DNA from: Raoultibacter massiliensis
GTDB taxonomy: Bacteria; Actinomycetota; Coriobacteriia; Coriobacteriales; Eggerthellaceae
NCBI RefSeq assembly: GCF_900199545.1
Contig: NZ_LT962670.1
Span: 1 to 64,000 of the forward strand
Direction of reading: 5' to 3'
DNA: 64,000 bases
The notes under the pieces are model-generated. The model searched no databases. It saw only the letters and a list, made by a program, of their open reading frames with translations, and was not told the DNA's origin. How positions within the stretch are numbered: the first letter of the stretch is position 1; each line of letters starts with the position of its first letter. Shown here one piece after another: positions 15,908 to 25,473 of this stretch. The position numbers were made by a program, and so were the translations under genes.

Positions 15908-17557
15908 CTACAGCAAATTCTCCGCCGCATGGCGCGCGGCAACGAGACCGGAATGCAGCTCGTAGGCAACGGCGCTACCGGGCAACTGAAAATAATACAT
16001 CTGCGTGTAGAACGGGAAGCTATCGACGCCTATGACGTAGAGGCCCTTGATGGGGTTCCAGTTAACGTCAGCAGCCTGCATTTGGCGGTTGACGCGCACG
16101 CCGCCGATCGAGCAGAGCGGGGTCACGCCGAGCTGAGTCGCAAAGTAGGGGCCTTCGCCGATGGGCACGAGGCCCTCGGCGTACTTGCCGAAATCGATGT
16201 CCTCGCCTGCGGCGCACATCTCGTTGTAGCGATCGACCGTCGCTTGCAGCGTCGCATAGTCGATATCCATGGCCTTTGCCAGCCCTTCGAGGGTGTCGGC
16301 CTGGAACTTGGTATTGTGCTCGTTGGCGCTGAGCATCAAGTCCATGCAGTCCTGACCGAGCATATCGGTAATCGCCTTGTCGATGATCGCGAAGCTCTTC
16401 TGCTGGGACATGATCGCAGCCGTCGCCCACCCGGCTATGCCGCCTTCGGGTTTCGCAGCTGATTCGTCGGCGAAGCGCTCGCCCAGTTCGTTAACCCAAA
16501 GACATTTGCCCATCTTGAGGATGTTCCACACGGGATGCTCGTCGTTACGGTTGGGCGAATACGATGAATCGAGATTCTGCTCGCGCGCTTTCTGCTCAGC
16601 CAAGCCCATCTCGGCGAAGGCGGGTTGCTCGATGAAGCCGAGCGACCCAATCGTGTCGAAGGCGCCTGCCTTCATGGAAAACGTATATCCATCGCCAGTC
16701 GTGCCCGGAGAGAACGTGTACGGCGAAACCACGTCGTCGGCCCTGCCGACCTTCGCCATGAGATCGGGGTTGCCGCAGATGCCGCCTGTTCCGAGCATGA
16801 CCGCTTTCGCGTTTATCTGGATGTAGCTCCCTTTCGAGTCCTGGGCGATCACGCCGACCACATCGGCTCCGTCCATAACGATATCAACCGCAGGGGTGTT
16901 CGTCAGAATCTCTACGCCAAGCGATTCGGCGGTCGCCTGCATACCCGCAATGTACACGGTCCCCGATCCGACGCGGCCGTGCACTGGATCGATCGTGCCA
17001 CCGTCTTCGCCCCAGTAGTGCATAGTGGGATTACCCCCCTTGTAGTTGTCCACTACGCTCGAGATGGGCACGCCGTGTTCGGCCGCCCAATCAATGTTGT
17101 CCGACGACGCCTCCGCCATATCGATGTAGTAGCGAATGTTGGGGATGTAGTTGAACATGCGCTGATCTTCGACCACTGCCTCTCGGTAGTCGTACGTTAC
17201 GCCCGCTGCCCTGCTGTACTTCGTATCGAAGCCGCTTGGCCCGTAGGTATGGTTTCCGTTGCCGCCCAGGATTGCCTCCTTCTCAAGCAGCAATGTTGTC
17301 GCTCCGAGCTCGGCTGCCTCGACCGCGGCGGCCATACCCGCGTTGCCCGAGCCGACAACCACCACGTCGACCTCCTTCGTTTCGGCGATATCGTATGCCA
17401 AAGCCGCATTGTCGGCCTGTCCCGCTGCGGTCGCCTGATTGTCGCCAGCTGCTTTTCCCTGCTCGCCCGCAGCGCATCCCCCCAGTACGCCTGCAGCACC
17501 GATCACGCCCGTCGCAAGCGCTCCTTTGAGAAAATTCCTTCGATCTAAGGTATGCAT
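15908..17557 (-). CDS. Tat-exported FAD-dependent reductase, fumarate reductase flavoprotein family (flavoprotein 1)
   Basis: A 549-residue protein. The N-terminus has the twin-arginine motif DRRNFLKG and a hydrophobic segment ending in a lipobox-like GVLGGC (C28), so it is probably exported folded and lipid-anchored. The FAD site is VDVVVVGSGNAGMAAAVEA with LLLEKEAILGGNG. LGERFADES supplies the active-site arginine seen in fumarate reductases, but the usual HxMGG block is replaced by PLCSIGGVRVN, so the substrate should differ from fumarate. No FMN-binding domain is fused, so a separate electron donor is needed. GGAGGAA precedes the ATG. It is divergent from a membrane LuxR gene, the typical Eggerthellaceae sensor-reductase pairing. 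Confidence 0.87.
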   Translation of the reverse strand: MHTLDRRNFLKGALATGVIGAAGVLGGCAAGEQGKAAGDNQATAAGQADNAALAYDIAETKEVDVVVVGSGNAGMAAAVEAAELGATTLLLEKEAILGGNGNHTYGPSGFDTKYSRAAGVTYDYREAVVEDQRMFNYIPNIRYYIDMAEASSDNIDWAAEHGVPISSVVDNYKGGNPTMHYWGEDGGTIDPVHGRVGSGTVYIAGMQATAESLGVEILTNTPAVDIVMDGADVVGVIAQDSKGSYIQINAKAVMLGTGGICGNPDLMAKVGRADDVVSPYTFSPGTTGDGYTFSMKAGAFDTIGSLGFIEQPAFAEMGLAEQKAREQNLDSSYSPNRNDEHPVWNILKMGKCLWVNELGERFADESAAKPEGGIAGWATAAIMSQQKSFAIIDKAITDMLGQDCMDLMLSANEHNTKFQADTLEGLAKAMDIDYATLQATVDRYNEMCAAGEDIDFGKYAEGLVPIGEGPYFATQLGVTPLCSIGGVRVNRQMQAADVNWNPIKGLYVIGVDSFPFYTQMYYFQLPGSAVAYELHSGLVAARHAAENLL

Positions 17558-17669
17558 GTGATTCCTCCATTTCGATTTCCCGAATCCCTATTGCGCTTCG
17601 GATGGCAACCGCCTCGAAACGCAACCGAAACGATTCTTCCACGGCAGCGAAATATCATGTACCGTTAGT

Positions 17670-17699
17670 CAGGTGATATCAGGTCGAGTGCTTCACCTG
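17670..17699. promoter_or_regulatory. Inverted repeat between flavoprotein 1 and its LuxR regulator
   Basis: CAGGTGA (17670-17676) and TCACCTG (17693-17699) are exact 7-bp inverted repeats 16 bases apart in the 214-base divergent intergenic region. A candidate LuxR operator; half-site spacing is wider than usual, so support is modest. Confidence 0.4.
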
Positions 17700-17771
17700 T
17701 TTTAGATGAGCAGGCTCGGTAGCGTTGCGCTACTGTATGATTGGGTTGATGTACGCCGTGCGAGAGGATCC

Positions 17772-19253
17772 ATGAAAACCGTCTCCATCGAAATACCGGC
17801 AGCAAAGATGTCGATCGATCCGATCCTCAGTATCGGCTTGGGCCTTCATTGGACATGGGTGTTCTGCATCATGTTTGCAACGGGCCGCGTTCTCAATGCG
17901 CCAGTCGAGGGATATGACGCCTCGCCGCTTGCAGGATTCGCCCTCGGCGTGTTCTGCACGATCTGCATCACGTTCCTTGCCGTCGGGATTTTCGGCGCCA
18001 GCATTGAGCCTCTCTCGCGCAGAAAGCATACGATCATCGTCGTAACGGTTATGGGCATTGTTGCGACTGTCGCCAGATTCGCATCCACGATGTTCGATTC
18101 CTACGAAGCAACGTACGCCACAGGGCTAGCTGCAGGATTGTTCGGAGGAATAGCAACCGGATATCTGCTTATATGCTGGGGCTTCGCTTACCGCAAACTC
18201 GATAACAGCTCGGTTGCCCTCAATGCCGCTATTGGATTGCTGTTTTCTGCTGCGCTGTACGTCGCTCTTCTCCTGCTCGACAATCCCGCAGTCCTCATCG
18301 CCGCTACGGTTTTCTCGATCGCCTCGGAGGGCACCCTGTGCTTCGCTGCCCAAAAAACGCTTCCTGAGGAAACGGCACTGCGCCCGTTCACACAACGCAA
18401 AGAGAGGCTTCACCGCTATGCCAAACCAGCGTTTCTGAAGCTCGCCCTCGTCCTGACGATTTTCGGATTCGTCGACAGTACGCTGCGCGAGCTCGCATTA
18501 AGCACTTTCAGCGCTGGGCAAGCGGTTCCCGATTCTCTCGTGGGCCTGTTCCTCATCGCAATCGGGTTCATTGCTCTGTTCTTTCTCGTCTACTTGGTCA
18601 TGGAAGCGCGCTCGTCCGAAAACGGAACCTACTCTTTCGCCACCCTGTTCGTGGTTGGTGTCTCGGTGGCGCTGCTTTTTTTCATGGATCCCTCGTTCGG
18701 GTTCGCTTACAGGTTCGTATGCGTTGTCGTCTATCTTCTGTTTGAGCTTCATGTTTGGGTGCTTCTGGCCCATATCGCCCGCGACCGCAACGTTGCACCG
18801 AGCATTCTATACGGGTTCGGTTTGTTCTTTCTCTTCGTTGGTCAGTTCTTGAGCCCTATCGCCAACGGGTTCGTGGCCTCGCTCGCGCAACCCCTCCAGC
18901 TGGAACGCGTCACCGAGCCCATCGTCCTCATGCTCGCCTTGCTGATTGCAGTCGTTCTGCTAGCCACGGGAAACGCCCGAAACGGATCTTTGTTCGATGG
19001 CGAGCGCGCCGATACGTCAATCTTTCTCGATGACGAACAAACGAAGCGCGTTGAGGTCATAGCGGATACCTACCTGCTGACCGAGCGCGAAAGCGAAATT
19101 CTTTCCATGCTGGTCAAAGGGAGGAGCTTTGCGAAAATCAGCGAGCGCCTCTTCGTATCGGAGAACACCACAAAGACCCACGTGAAGAATATCTACCGAA
19201 AAACCGGCGTCCATTCGAAACAAGAGCTCATGGATCTGATGGATGACATGTAA
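17772..19253 (+). CDS. Membrane-embedded LuxR-family regulator 1
   Basis: A 493-residue one-component regulator with about 12 hydrophobic helices (residues 10-400, MFS-like layout) followed by a C-terminal LuxR helix-turn-helix: LTERESEILSMLVKGRSFAK, then RLFVSENTTKTHVKNIYRK. The ATG at 17772 is chosen for its AGAGGA site; an in-frame ATG at 17706 lacks one. It is divergent from flavoprotein 1 and presumably senses that enzyme's substrate through the membrane domain and activates its gene. No receiver domain or kinase partner is present. A GTGGGC/GCCCAC hairpin at 19314-19328 may end its transcript. Confidence 0.88.
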   Translation: MKTVSIEIPAAKMSIDPILSIGLGLHWTWVFCIMFATGRVLNAPVEGYDASPLAGFALGVFCTICITFLAVGIFGASIEPLSRRKHTIIVVTVMGIVATVARFASTMFDSYEATYATGLAAGLFGGIATGYLLICWGFAYRKLDNSSVALNAAIGLLFSAALYVALLLLDNPAVLIAATVFSIASEGTLCFAAQKTLPEETALRPFTQRKERLHRYAKPAFLKLALVLTIFGFVDSTLRELALSTFSAGQAVPDSLVGLFLIAIGFIALFFLVYLVMEARSSENGTYSFATLFVVGVSVALLFFMDPSFGFAYRFVCVVVYLLFELHVWVLLAHIARDRNVAPSILYGFGLFFLFVGQFLSPIANGFVASLAQPLQLERVTEPIVLMLALLIAVVLLATGNARNGSLFDGERADTSIFLDDEQTKRVEVIADTYLLTERESEILSMLVKGRSFAKISERLFVSENTTKTHVKNIYRKTGVHSKQELMDLMDDM

Positions 19254-19378
19254 AAGCGCAAGCATCAATGCACGGTCTCTAGAGGCGCACAGAGCTCACC
19301 TCATCACCTCATCGTGGGCTACGCCCACCACAGCTCTCTTTGTCGAGTGAAAATTTTGCCTGGAAAGCGCTTTGCATG

Positions 19379-19409
19379 AAAAACGGGCGCCGGCCTAAGC
19401 CAACGCCCG
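19379..19409 (-). terminator. Rho-independent terminator of the LCP pair
   Basis: On the minus strand a CGGGCG...CGCCCG stem (19384-19409) with inner GGC/GCC pairing is followed directly by TTTTT (19383-19379). It lies just past the stop of the lipoprotein LCP gene. Confidence 0.75.
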
Positions 19410-19443
19410 AATTCGGATACTCTTTTATCTTATAAGCCGCAGC

Positions 19444-20418
19444 CTACCCCACCGGAACGATCTCAGGCAAAGCCACAACCGAAGTCGGATCGCCGCCCGC
19501 ATCAATAACGCTGATCACTTCGCTCCATACGCCCTCGTCCCGATACGTGAGCCACAGTCCGCCTGCGTTATCGTTGAAATCTCCCGCATACGGACCGGTG
19601 CCGGAAAGAATCGAAAGCTCGCTGGCATGATCGACGAAGCTGGCAATCGTTGCCTTAAGGCCGTCGACAGGCCAATTCGTCTTTGCGTGCTCGGTCAACG
19701 CCGCAACCGCCGCGTCGACGGTTCCGGGATTTTCAGCTACCTTCTGTATGGCAACGGCAACGATCTGCCGATCCTGAATCTGGCGGCATGCGTCCAGATC
19801 GTACGCGTACAGTTTACGCACGCGTGCGAGCACGAGCGATTCGGCTCCATTGAGGTCCTGCGAACCGGCAGGCAGGGATATCTCGTTGCCGCTTACGATA
19901 TCCTGCAGATTCATATCGATCGGAACTTCGGCCGTTATGCCGCCAAGCGCATTGATGAAGTTTTCAAACTCGACGAATCCTGTATCGAAGTAGTATTTGA
20001 TGGTAACGCCAGTCAAGCTTTCAACCTCTTTGACCAGAGCCTCGATGCCGCCCTGATGATATACCTCGTTTATCTTGTTCGGCGATCCGTTTAGATCGAC
20101 CTCGGTATCGCGAGGCACCGTAACAAGCGTTACCTGGTAGGTTTTAGGATCGATGCGGGCAAGCATAATGGTATCGGCGCGCCCTGATCCATCGGCGTAA
20201 TCTGCCTTGTCGATTTCCACCGTACCCGTACGGGAGTCGTTTCCGACGATGAGAGTGTAGAAAGGCTCCGTTTCCGCTCCTGCGGCTTTGTCTGTCGATA
20301 CCTCTTTCATCGCATCGACATCGCTTTGGGGCTCTTGCTTCTCCTGCTGACAACCAGCCAAAGCGAATGCGAAAACCACGCAGAGGGATACCAGCGCGAT
20401 TTTTATCCAACGACCCAT
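19444..20418 (-). CDS. LCP-family protein with lipoprotein signal
   Basis: A 324-residue LCP ligase. Start at 20418 has GGGAGA upstream. Instead of a simple membrane anchor it has a lipobox, FAFALAGC with C23, an unusual feature for an LCP protein. The domain keeps VGNDSRTG, TVPRDTEVDL, KINEVYHQGG and the Arg-rich LARVRKLYAYDLDACRQ. It follows the larger LCP at 20505 by 86 bases on the same strand, close to the wall-polymer genes. Attachment of a wall glycopolymer to peptidoglycan is the expected role. Redundancy or polymer specificity among the four LCPs here cannot be judged from sequence. Confidence 0.88.
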   Translation of the reverse strand: MGRWIKIALVSLCVVFAFALAGCQQEKQEPQSDVDAMKEVSTDKAAGAETEPFYTLIVGNDSRTGTVEIDKADYADGSGRADTIMLARIDPKTYQVTLVTVPRDTEVDLNGSPNKINEVYHQGGIEALVKEVESLTGVTIKYYFDTGFVEFENFINALGGITAEVPIDMNLQDIVSGNEISLPAGSQDLNGAESLVLARVRKLYAYDLDACRQIQDRQIVAVAIQKVAENPGTVDAAVAALTEHAKTNWPVDGLKATIASFVDHASELSILSGTGPYAGDFNDNAGGLWLTYRDEGVWSEVISVIDAGGDPTSVVALPEIVPVG

Positions 20419-20504
20419 GTAATCTCCCTTCCATTTACCGCCGACAGCGAAATGCGCATATGCAATGCGCATTGATTTACTTTGCATTGTATCGTTTGGA
20501 TATT

Positions 20505-21887
20505 TTAAGCCGCCGCGGGGATTATGGCAGTACTATTCACATCAAGACCACTCGGATCTTCGCCCGCATCGACAACGGACATGAGATTCGCCCATCCTTC
20601 GGGATTCTCATAGCAAAGCCAAATCCCGCCGGCGGATTCGTTGATGTCGCCGTCCGTTGGACCCGTGCAGCTATACATGGTCATGCTTCCCGAACCGCCC
20701 GCGTACTCCATCGCCAGCGTTACGAGATCCGCTGCGTTCAAATCGGTTCCAACGCTCTCGGCAAGGTTCAGCACAGTATCGGGCAGTTCGTAAAACGGTT
20801 TTTCGAGCACCTTGGTAATAATCGCCTCGAGCAGCGTTCGGATGTTGTTCTGCCGATGGGCGTCTTGATCCGTTTCGTATTCATGACGGGCTCGAGCGAA
20901 AATCTGCGCCTGCTGGCCATCAAGCGTCTGCACGCCTGGCTGGAGCGTAACCCACTCCCCCGTCAGCGCATCCTTGTACGACAGCTCGATGGGAACATCG
21001 ACCTCGACGCCGCCGAGCTTGTCGACAAGATCTTGAAATTCAGAAAAATGCACTTCGGCATAATGGGTTATCGGAACGCCGGTAAGATCGGAAACGGCTT
21101 TGATGGAGTACGCCGCACCCCCGATGTTGTATGCCTCGTTAAGCTTCACGATGCTGCCATCCTCAAGCGTCAACGGCGTATCGCGCGGGATCGACACCAT
21201 GGTAACCTGCTTGTTTTTCGCATCGACGCGCACGAGAATCATAACGTCGGAGCGCTGGTTATCCCCCGATTCGGCCGCATTGCCCGACGTGCCCGACCCC
21301 TCTCGCGAATCGGAGCCGAGAAGCAACATGTAGAACGGCTCGCCTGCAATGGGAGACGAAAGAACATCGTCGACCGCGGCATCTTGCTGATCGCCCATAG
21401 AGAGCCGTTCGTCAAGCTGCCCCGAAAACCACAGAGCATAAGCGCCGGTTGCACATACGGCAAGCAGAACGAAGGCACCGACCGCGATGAGAGCCTTTTT
21501 CCAGGCCGCCATCTTCTTGCGACGGCTTCTGTAGTTGGAGCTGTTATCGCGGCTGTAGCGGGCAAGCTGCTGATTATCCGCCGCCCTCTGCGCGGTGCTT
21601 TGCTGCGATCGAGCATTATCGACCGATCGCGTTGCAGTATTCGAGGAGCTGCGAGGAATACCTTGATGACGAGGTGCGCCATGGCGACCGGCCCGTGCTT
21701 TGCACTGGGCGGCCCTCTCATCCCGATCGCCCGATCGATCCCTTTGACGTATGGAAGTCATACCATTGGACACCCGACCTTGAGACACATTATGGTACGC
21801 AGCATCGGGCTGAGGGCGACTCGGTTGTCCTTTCGAGTGCGCACCCCGCCGGGGACTACCACCTGATCGTACATGCTTTGCCGCCAC
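20505..21887 (-). CDS. LCP-family wall glycopolymer ligase
   Basis: A 460-residue LCP protein starting at GTG (21887) after AGGAAGG. About 125 residues of basic, Ser/Arg/Gln-rich cytoplasmic sequence precede one membrane helix (KALIAVGAFVLLAVCATGAY), then the LCP domain with LLGSDSREGSG, SIPRDTPL, KLNEAYNIGG and RARHEYETDQDAHRQNNIR. The long positively charged N-terminus resembles that of the LCP at 1561 and may contact cytoplasmic partners or lipids. It lies next to the amino-sugar cluster. A 14-bp palindrome (21963-21976) sits about 80 bases upstream. Confidence 0.9.
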   Translation of the reverse strand: MAAKHVRSGGSPRRGAHSKGQPSRPQPDAAYHNVSQGRVSNGMTSIRQRDRSGDRDERAAQCKARAGRHGAPRHQGIPRSSSNTATRSVDNARSQQSTAQRAADNQQLARYSRDNSSNYRSRRKKMAAWKKALIAVGAFVLLAVCATGAYALWFSGQLDERLSMGDQQDAAVDDVLSSPIAGEPFYMLLLGSDSREGSGTSGNAAESGDNQRSDVMILVRVDAKNKQVTMVSIPRDTPLTLEDGSIVKLNEAYNIGGAAYSIKAVSDLTGVPITHYAEVHFSEFQDLVDKLGGVEVDVPIELSYKDALTGEWVTLQPGVQTLDGQQAQIFARARHEYETDQDAHRQNNIRTLLEAIITKVLEKPFYELPDTVLNLAESVGTDLNAADLVTLAMEYAGGSGSMTMYSCTGPTDGDINESAGGIWLCYENPEGWANLMSVVDAGEDPSGLDVNSTAIIPAAA

Positions 21888-22129
21888 TGGTGCCTTCCTG
21901 AATCAGCAGTATCCAAGGAATAATAGCATAGGAGCAAACTGCGCTTAGTTTTTCCAAGGGGAATTCATGCATGAATGCACTGGAAAGATGGTTCATGCGA
22001 CAACGCCCCCCGAATACGTCTTCACGCAATGCCAAAAACAACGACCGCCTGCCTAGCAAAGCGCAATGCATTGAGCTAAGTACGCGGTTAAATCAGAAAA
22101 CGATTCTGGCGAACCGCCTCTACACAACA

Positions 22130-23002
22130 CTACTTTTGCGGAGTGATGGGGGACTGAGGAATCCCGTAGAGCCCCTTGTCGGTCGTTACATTGCGGGCCA
22201 CGCGCCCGCCCATGCTAATTTCGGCGTTGTCCACTATCGAGGTCATGTGTTTTACAGTAGCGTTCAGACCTATTCTGACATTTTCTCCAGTAGTAACGTA
22301 CCCAGCCAAAACCGCGCCGGCGGTTATCACTGTATTCGCGCCGATATTGCCATCGTGCCCAATCCGAACATGATCGTCGATTTTCGCATGATGACCAACC
22401 TTTGTATCGGTGTTCGACCCACGGCATATCGTTGTAAAACTTCCCACTTCAACGTCATCGGAAATGTCAACCCTACCCAAGCAAGGAAGCCTCATGTTGT
22501 CTCCGTTTTCATCCTTAACAGGGAAAAACCCCTCGAGTCCAATCAAGGCCATTTCCTTTATTAGGCAATTCTTGCCTATTGACGCATGTTTGATCACGGC
22601 GTTTGCGAGCACTTGGGTATTGTCACCAATTTCAACACCATGCCCAATCAAAACTCCTGGTTCAATGCGCACGTGATCGCCAATAACGACGCCTTCTCCG
22701 ACATAATATCCTTCGGAGGTAAGCCTGTACGCTTTCTTTTCCTCAACAAGGGCCAGCTCCTCCGCAAGACCGCACACAAATCTCGTATAGTCGAGAACAG
22801 GGTTGTCGCAAAATACAAAATGATGTTTTTCCGAAAGACCAGCTGGAACCTCAATGCCTTGCTCAACAAAAACGAGGCAATCGGAAACAAGCTCGAGATT
22901 GTTTAGTTTCGATTCAAATTTCTTAGTTGCGTACAAAGCTGTTCCGCTCTTGGGATCTTCGATATAAGAAACGCGTTTTACTTCCGCAAATACGTCTTGC
23001 AT
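22130..23002 (-). CDS. LpxD-like hexapeptide-repeat acyltransferase
   Basis: A 290-residue protein. Residues 1-95 form an LpxD-like N-terminal domain (FVFCDNPVLDYTRFV), then a long left-handed beta-helix of hexapeptide repeats (VIGDHVRIEPGVLIGHGVEI, TKVGHHAKIDDHVRIGHDG). LpxD uses acyl-ACP to N-acylate a UDP-sugar in lipid A synthesis, but this is a Gram-positive-type genome and the gene sits in an operon with an acyl carrier protein and FdtA/FdtB. It therefore probably transfers an acyl group from the operon's ACP to the amino of a dTDP-3-amino-deoxyhexose, or O-acylates it (inference). AGGAGCTG precedes the ATG. Confidence 0.8.
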   Translation of the reverse strand: MQDVFAEVKRVSYIEDPKSGTALYATKKFESKLNNLELVSDCLVFVEQGIEVPAGLSEKHHFVFCDNPVLDYTRFVCGLAEELALVEEKKAYRLTSEGYYVGEGVVIGDHVRIEPGVLIGHGVEIGDNTQVLANAVIKHASIGKNCLIKEMALIGLEGFFPVKDENGDNMRLPCLGRVDISDDVEVGSFTTICRGSNTDTKVGHHAKIDDHVRIGHDGNIGANTVITAGAVLAGYVTTGENVRIGLNATVKHMTSIVDNAEISMGGRVARNVTTDKGLYGIPQSPITPQK

Positions 23003-23068
23003 TCATCCAGCTCCTCTTCAGTTGGCTCTAACTTAACCTTGATTTGCGCCGCCCATCTCCGGTCAGCG

Positions 23069-23836
23069 CTATTTTGCCATCATAATATATACATCTTCCG
23101 CTTGGGAAAAGCGGGCATCCAGCAATGAATAGATATTCATTGCTGACGTATTCGATGTTGACACACGTCCAGACAATGCACGAATATCCGCTTGCCTGCA
23201 GTACTCAAGCGCCTCATAATACAGCTCAACAGCAACACCTAGTGCACGATACCTAGCGTCGACGGCAGCAAGGCGGATGATGGCCTCTTCGCCAATTCGC
23301 TCAAGAATCAAAAACGCAACAAGGTCGTCTTTGCTGTACCCGCGAAACACTATATCTTCGCTTGCATAGGAGGCATCGAGATATTCAGACAGCACGTTTT
23401 TTATATCACGGGGACCCATATCGGCAGCCCAACGAAATCGGCTATCACGGCTAAAAGACTTTGCGGCGATATCGAGTATGGTCTCCCGGTCCTCCCATCC
23501 ATTGCGTACGGCCAAGCGTCTTTTTTTCAACGTAAAATCACTTTTCGCAACATTCACGCATGCAATAACGTATCGATCGAGAAAATCTAAACCTGCAGAA
23601 TGCATGTAGCTCGCGCTGCAGATCCCCGCAGGCATACAGACTTGAACAATAGTTGTATCTTCCTTGAACAGCTCAATAACTTTTTTAATATTTTCAGGCA
23701 CTTCAAGCTTTACAGCTACTATTCTATGGGCTCGATAGTCTTGCCTACTGGCTTCAACGATTCCAAGCTCGCGTGCTGAGTCCAGCGATAGTTCTTGCGG
23801 ATTCGCAAAAGTAATTCTTTCATATTTCATAGCCAT
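23069..23836 (-). CDS. GNAT-family N-acetyltransferase, amino-sugar acylation (WecD-like)
   Basis: A 255-residue protein. The C-terminal half is a GNAT domain (IVFRGYSKDDLVAFLILERI, AAVDARYRALGVAVELYYEAL, VSTSNTSAMNIYSLLDARF); the N-terminal half resembles that of dTDP-fucosamine acetyltransferase (WecD/RffC-like). The start overlaps the ligase stop by 10 bases; a second in-frame ATG at 23830 gives an ATGA overlap and is equally possible. Placed downstream of an ACP and acyl-AMP ligase, it may be the transferase that moves the acyl group to the amino sugar, with the LpxD-like protein adding a second group. Which does which cannot be told from sequence. Confidence 0.75.
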   Translation of the reverse strand: MAMKYERITFANPQELSLDSARELGIVEASRQDYRAHRIVAVKLEVPENIKKVIELFKEDTTIVQVCMPAGICSASYMHSAGLDFLDRYVIACVNVAKSDFTLKKRRLAVRNGWEDRETILDIAAKSFSRDSRFRWAADMGPRDIKNVLSEYLDASYASEDIVFRGYSKDDLVAFLILERIGEEAIIRLAAVDARYRALGVAVELYYEALEYCRQADIRALSGRVSTSNTSAMNIYSLLDARFSQAEDVYIMMAK

Positions 23837-25212
23837 GCGCTCAATTCTGAGTACAGTATTTTCCCTGATTCGTTTCTGGGAAGAGAGTCTATTGACTTAA
23901 CGTTAAACACTCGTTTTGGAAAACCTGTCTTTTTCGAAGCTAAATCCGCCAGCTCCTCAAAACTGGCCGAATCGCAAAAAATTGTAACTAGATCATCCTT
24001 TCCGATACAGGCAACGCTATACCCTTCGGCCCTGAGCATGTTTTCCATCTCATCGAGACCCACTCTATTCCCATATACTTTTACGATTCGTTTTTTTCGC
24101 CCAACTATCTCAAAAAATCCATCTTCATCAATTCTGGCGATATCCCCAGTTTGCAGGCAGCCTTCGAACTCGTCACCATGCATCAGGTCCCCTGCTTCGC
24201 TCGCATAACCCATCGTCACGTTAGCACCCCAGTAAACTAACTCTCCCAACGCGCCTGGATTATCGTGGATCGTCCCTGCTTCATCGAGAACCGCCATACG
24301 TCCACCCGGAATGGCAATGCCAACGCTACCCACTTTTTCGAGAGCGAATTCCGGAGGAAGGTACGCCATCCTTGCGGTTGCCTCTGTCTGCCCATACATC
24401 ACAACAAAATCTATTCCTTCATTCAGGCATTCTTCGGCAATCCATCGATGCGTTTCGGAGCCGAGCGGACCCCCTGCCTGCGTCAAATAGCGCAACGACG
24501 GCAGCTCCCTTATGTCAAAATGAAGCTTTCTTAACATTTCGTACGAATACGGAACTCCTCCAAAAGTTGTCACCTCGCAATCGCGGCAAGCGTCCCAAAA
24601 CAATCGATCGAAAAACGATCGCTCAGTCACAAGCAAAGAAGCTCCAGCAACTAAATGACTATTAACTATTGATATGCCATACGAATACGAGAACGGCAGT
24701 GTTGTCACAGCCCTATCGGTTGAGCATATCCCAAGATACTGTTTTATAGAACATGCGTTGCTTGAAATGTTTTCATAGGTAACTCGAACGTATTTTGCGC
24801 CACCTAAGCTCCCTGACGTAGGCAACAGAAGAGCGAGACGGGAATCCATACTGGGAGGCGCATCTTTCACCTGATACAGAGCATGCTCCCCCATGCTCAC
24901 CAAAGAGACCGAAGCAATCCTACTCTCGCGACACCAGATATGTGAAGGCGCAAAGGCTTTTATGATGGAGTGCAGCGACTCTTCGTCGATGCCCTTTTTC
25001 ACCATCAGCATCACTGCACCTACGCGCAACAACGCCACATACGCCATAATCGATGCCGCAGTATTGTCCGCCAGAAAAACTACCAGGCTTCTTGAGGGAA
25101 CCTTCTTTTCGACCAAATCAGAGAAACGAAGAAGATCAGAGTACAAAAAATAGTCTTCGTTCTCAATTAGCGCCACATCGCCCGGAAGCGCTTTTTCGAG
25201 CAAATCAAGCAT
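23827..25212 (-). CDS. Acyl-AMP ligase / acyl-CoA synthetase family (loads the adjacent ACP)
   Basis: A 461-residue ANL-superfamily enzyme. Motifs: LPTSGSLGGAKYV (phosphate loop), YGQTEATARM, LQTGDIARIDEDGFFEIVGR and the terminal SGKILY lysine. It is shorter than the usual 500-600 residues, as often seen in stand-alone acyl-ACP synthetases. The start overlaps the ACP stop (TAATG), which implies co-translation and that the ligase adenylates a small carboxylic acid and places it on that ACP. The acid is unknown. Similar ligase-ACP pairs feed amide-forming acyltransferases in surface-sugar and natural-product clusters. Confidence 0.85.
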   Translation of the reverse strand: MLDLLEKALPGDVALIENEDYFLYSDLLRFSDLVEKKVPSRSLVVFLADNTAASIMAYVALLRVGAVMLMVKKGIDEESLHSIIKAFAPSHIWCRESRIASVSLVSMGEHALYQVKDAPPSMDSRLALLLPTSGSLGGAKYVRVTYENISSNACSIKQYLGICSTDRAVTTLPFSYSYGISIVNSHLVAGASLLVTERSFFDRLFWDACRDCEVTTFGGVPYSYEMLRKLHFDIRELPSLRYLTQAGGPLGSETHRWIAEECLNEGIDFVVMYGQTEATARMAYLPPEFALEKVGSVGIAIPGGRMAVLDEAGTIHDNPGALGELVYWGANVTMGYASEAGDLMHGDEFEGCLQTGDIARIDEDGFFEIVGRKKRIVKVYGNRVGLDEMENMLRAEGYSVACIGKDDLVTIFCDSASFEELADLASKKTGFPKRVFNVKSIDSLPRNESGKILYSELSAWL

Positions 25213-25451
25213 TACAGTTCAATGCCATAACGACGTACTATTTCTTGCCCTTTTTCGAACGATGCCAAGCCAATCATATCGTCGGGATCGATCGTTATAT
25301 CGAATGCATCCTCCAACGCAGAAATCAACTGCATATGTCCCACAGAATCCCAATTTGGATGCCCCTGAAACTCAAGCCCCTGCAACGCTTTACGATCTAC
25401 AAGATCGAGAGCATCCATAAAAACGGCTTCATATAATTCTTTGTTCGTCAT
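25212..25451 (-). CDS. Acyl carrier protein dedicated to the sugar cluster
   Basis: A 79-residue four-helix carrier protein. The phosphopantetheine attachment serine is S36 in WDSVGHMQLI. Acidic helix 2 (LEDAFDITIDPDDM) is typical for docking enzymes. Coupled on both sides (ligase start overlaps its stop; DegT gene ends about 20 bases further on in order), so it is not the fatty acid synthesis ACP. It should carry the acyl group activated by the ligase at 23827 and present it to one of the two acyltransferases. Confidence 0.88.
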   Translation of the reverse strand: MTNKELYEAVFMDALDLVDRKALQGLEFQGHPNWDSVGHMQLISALEDAFDITIDPDDMIGLASFEKGQEIVRRYGIEL

Positions 25452-25473
25452 ACCTCCACCTTATCTTTCATTA

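Noticed and set aside
20367..21866. Plus-strand 499-codon open frame opposite two LCP genes
   Set aside because: Crosses two LCP reading frames and the gap between them; both LCP genes have full motif sets.
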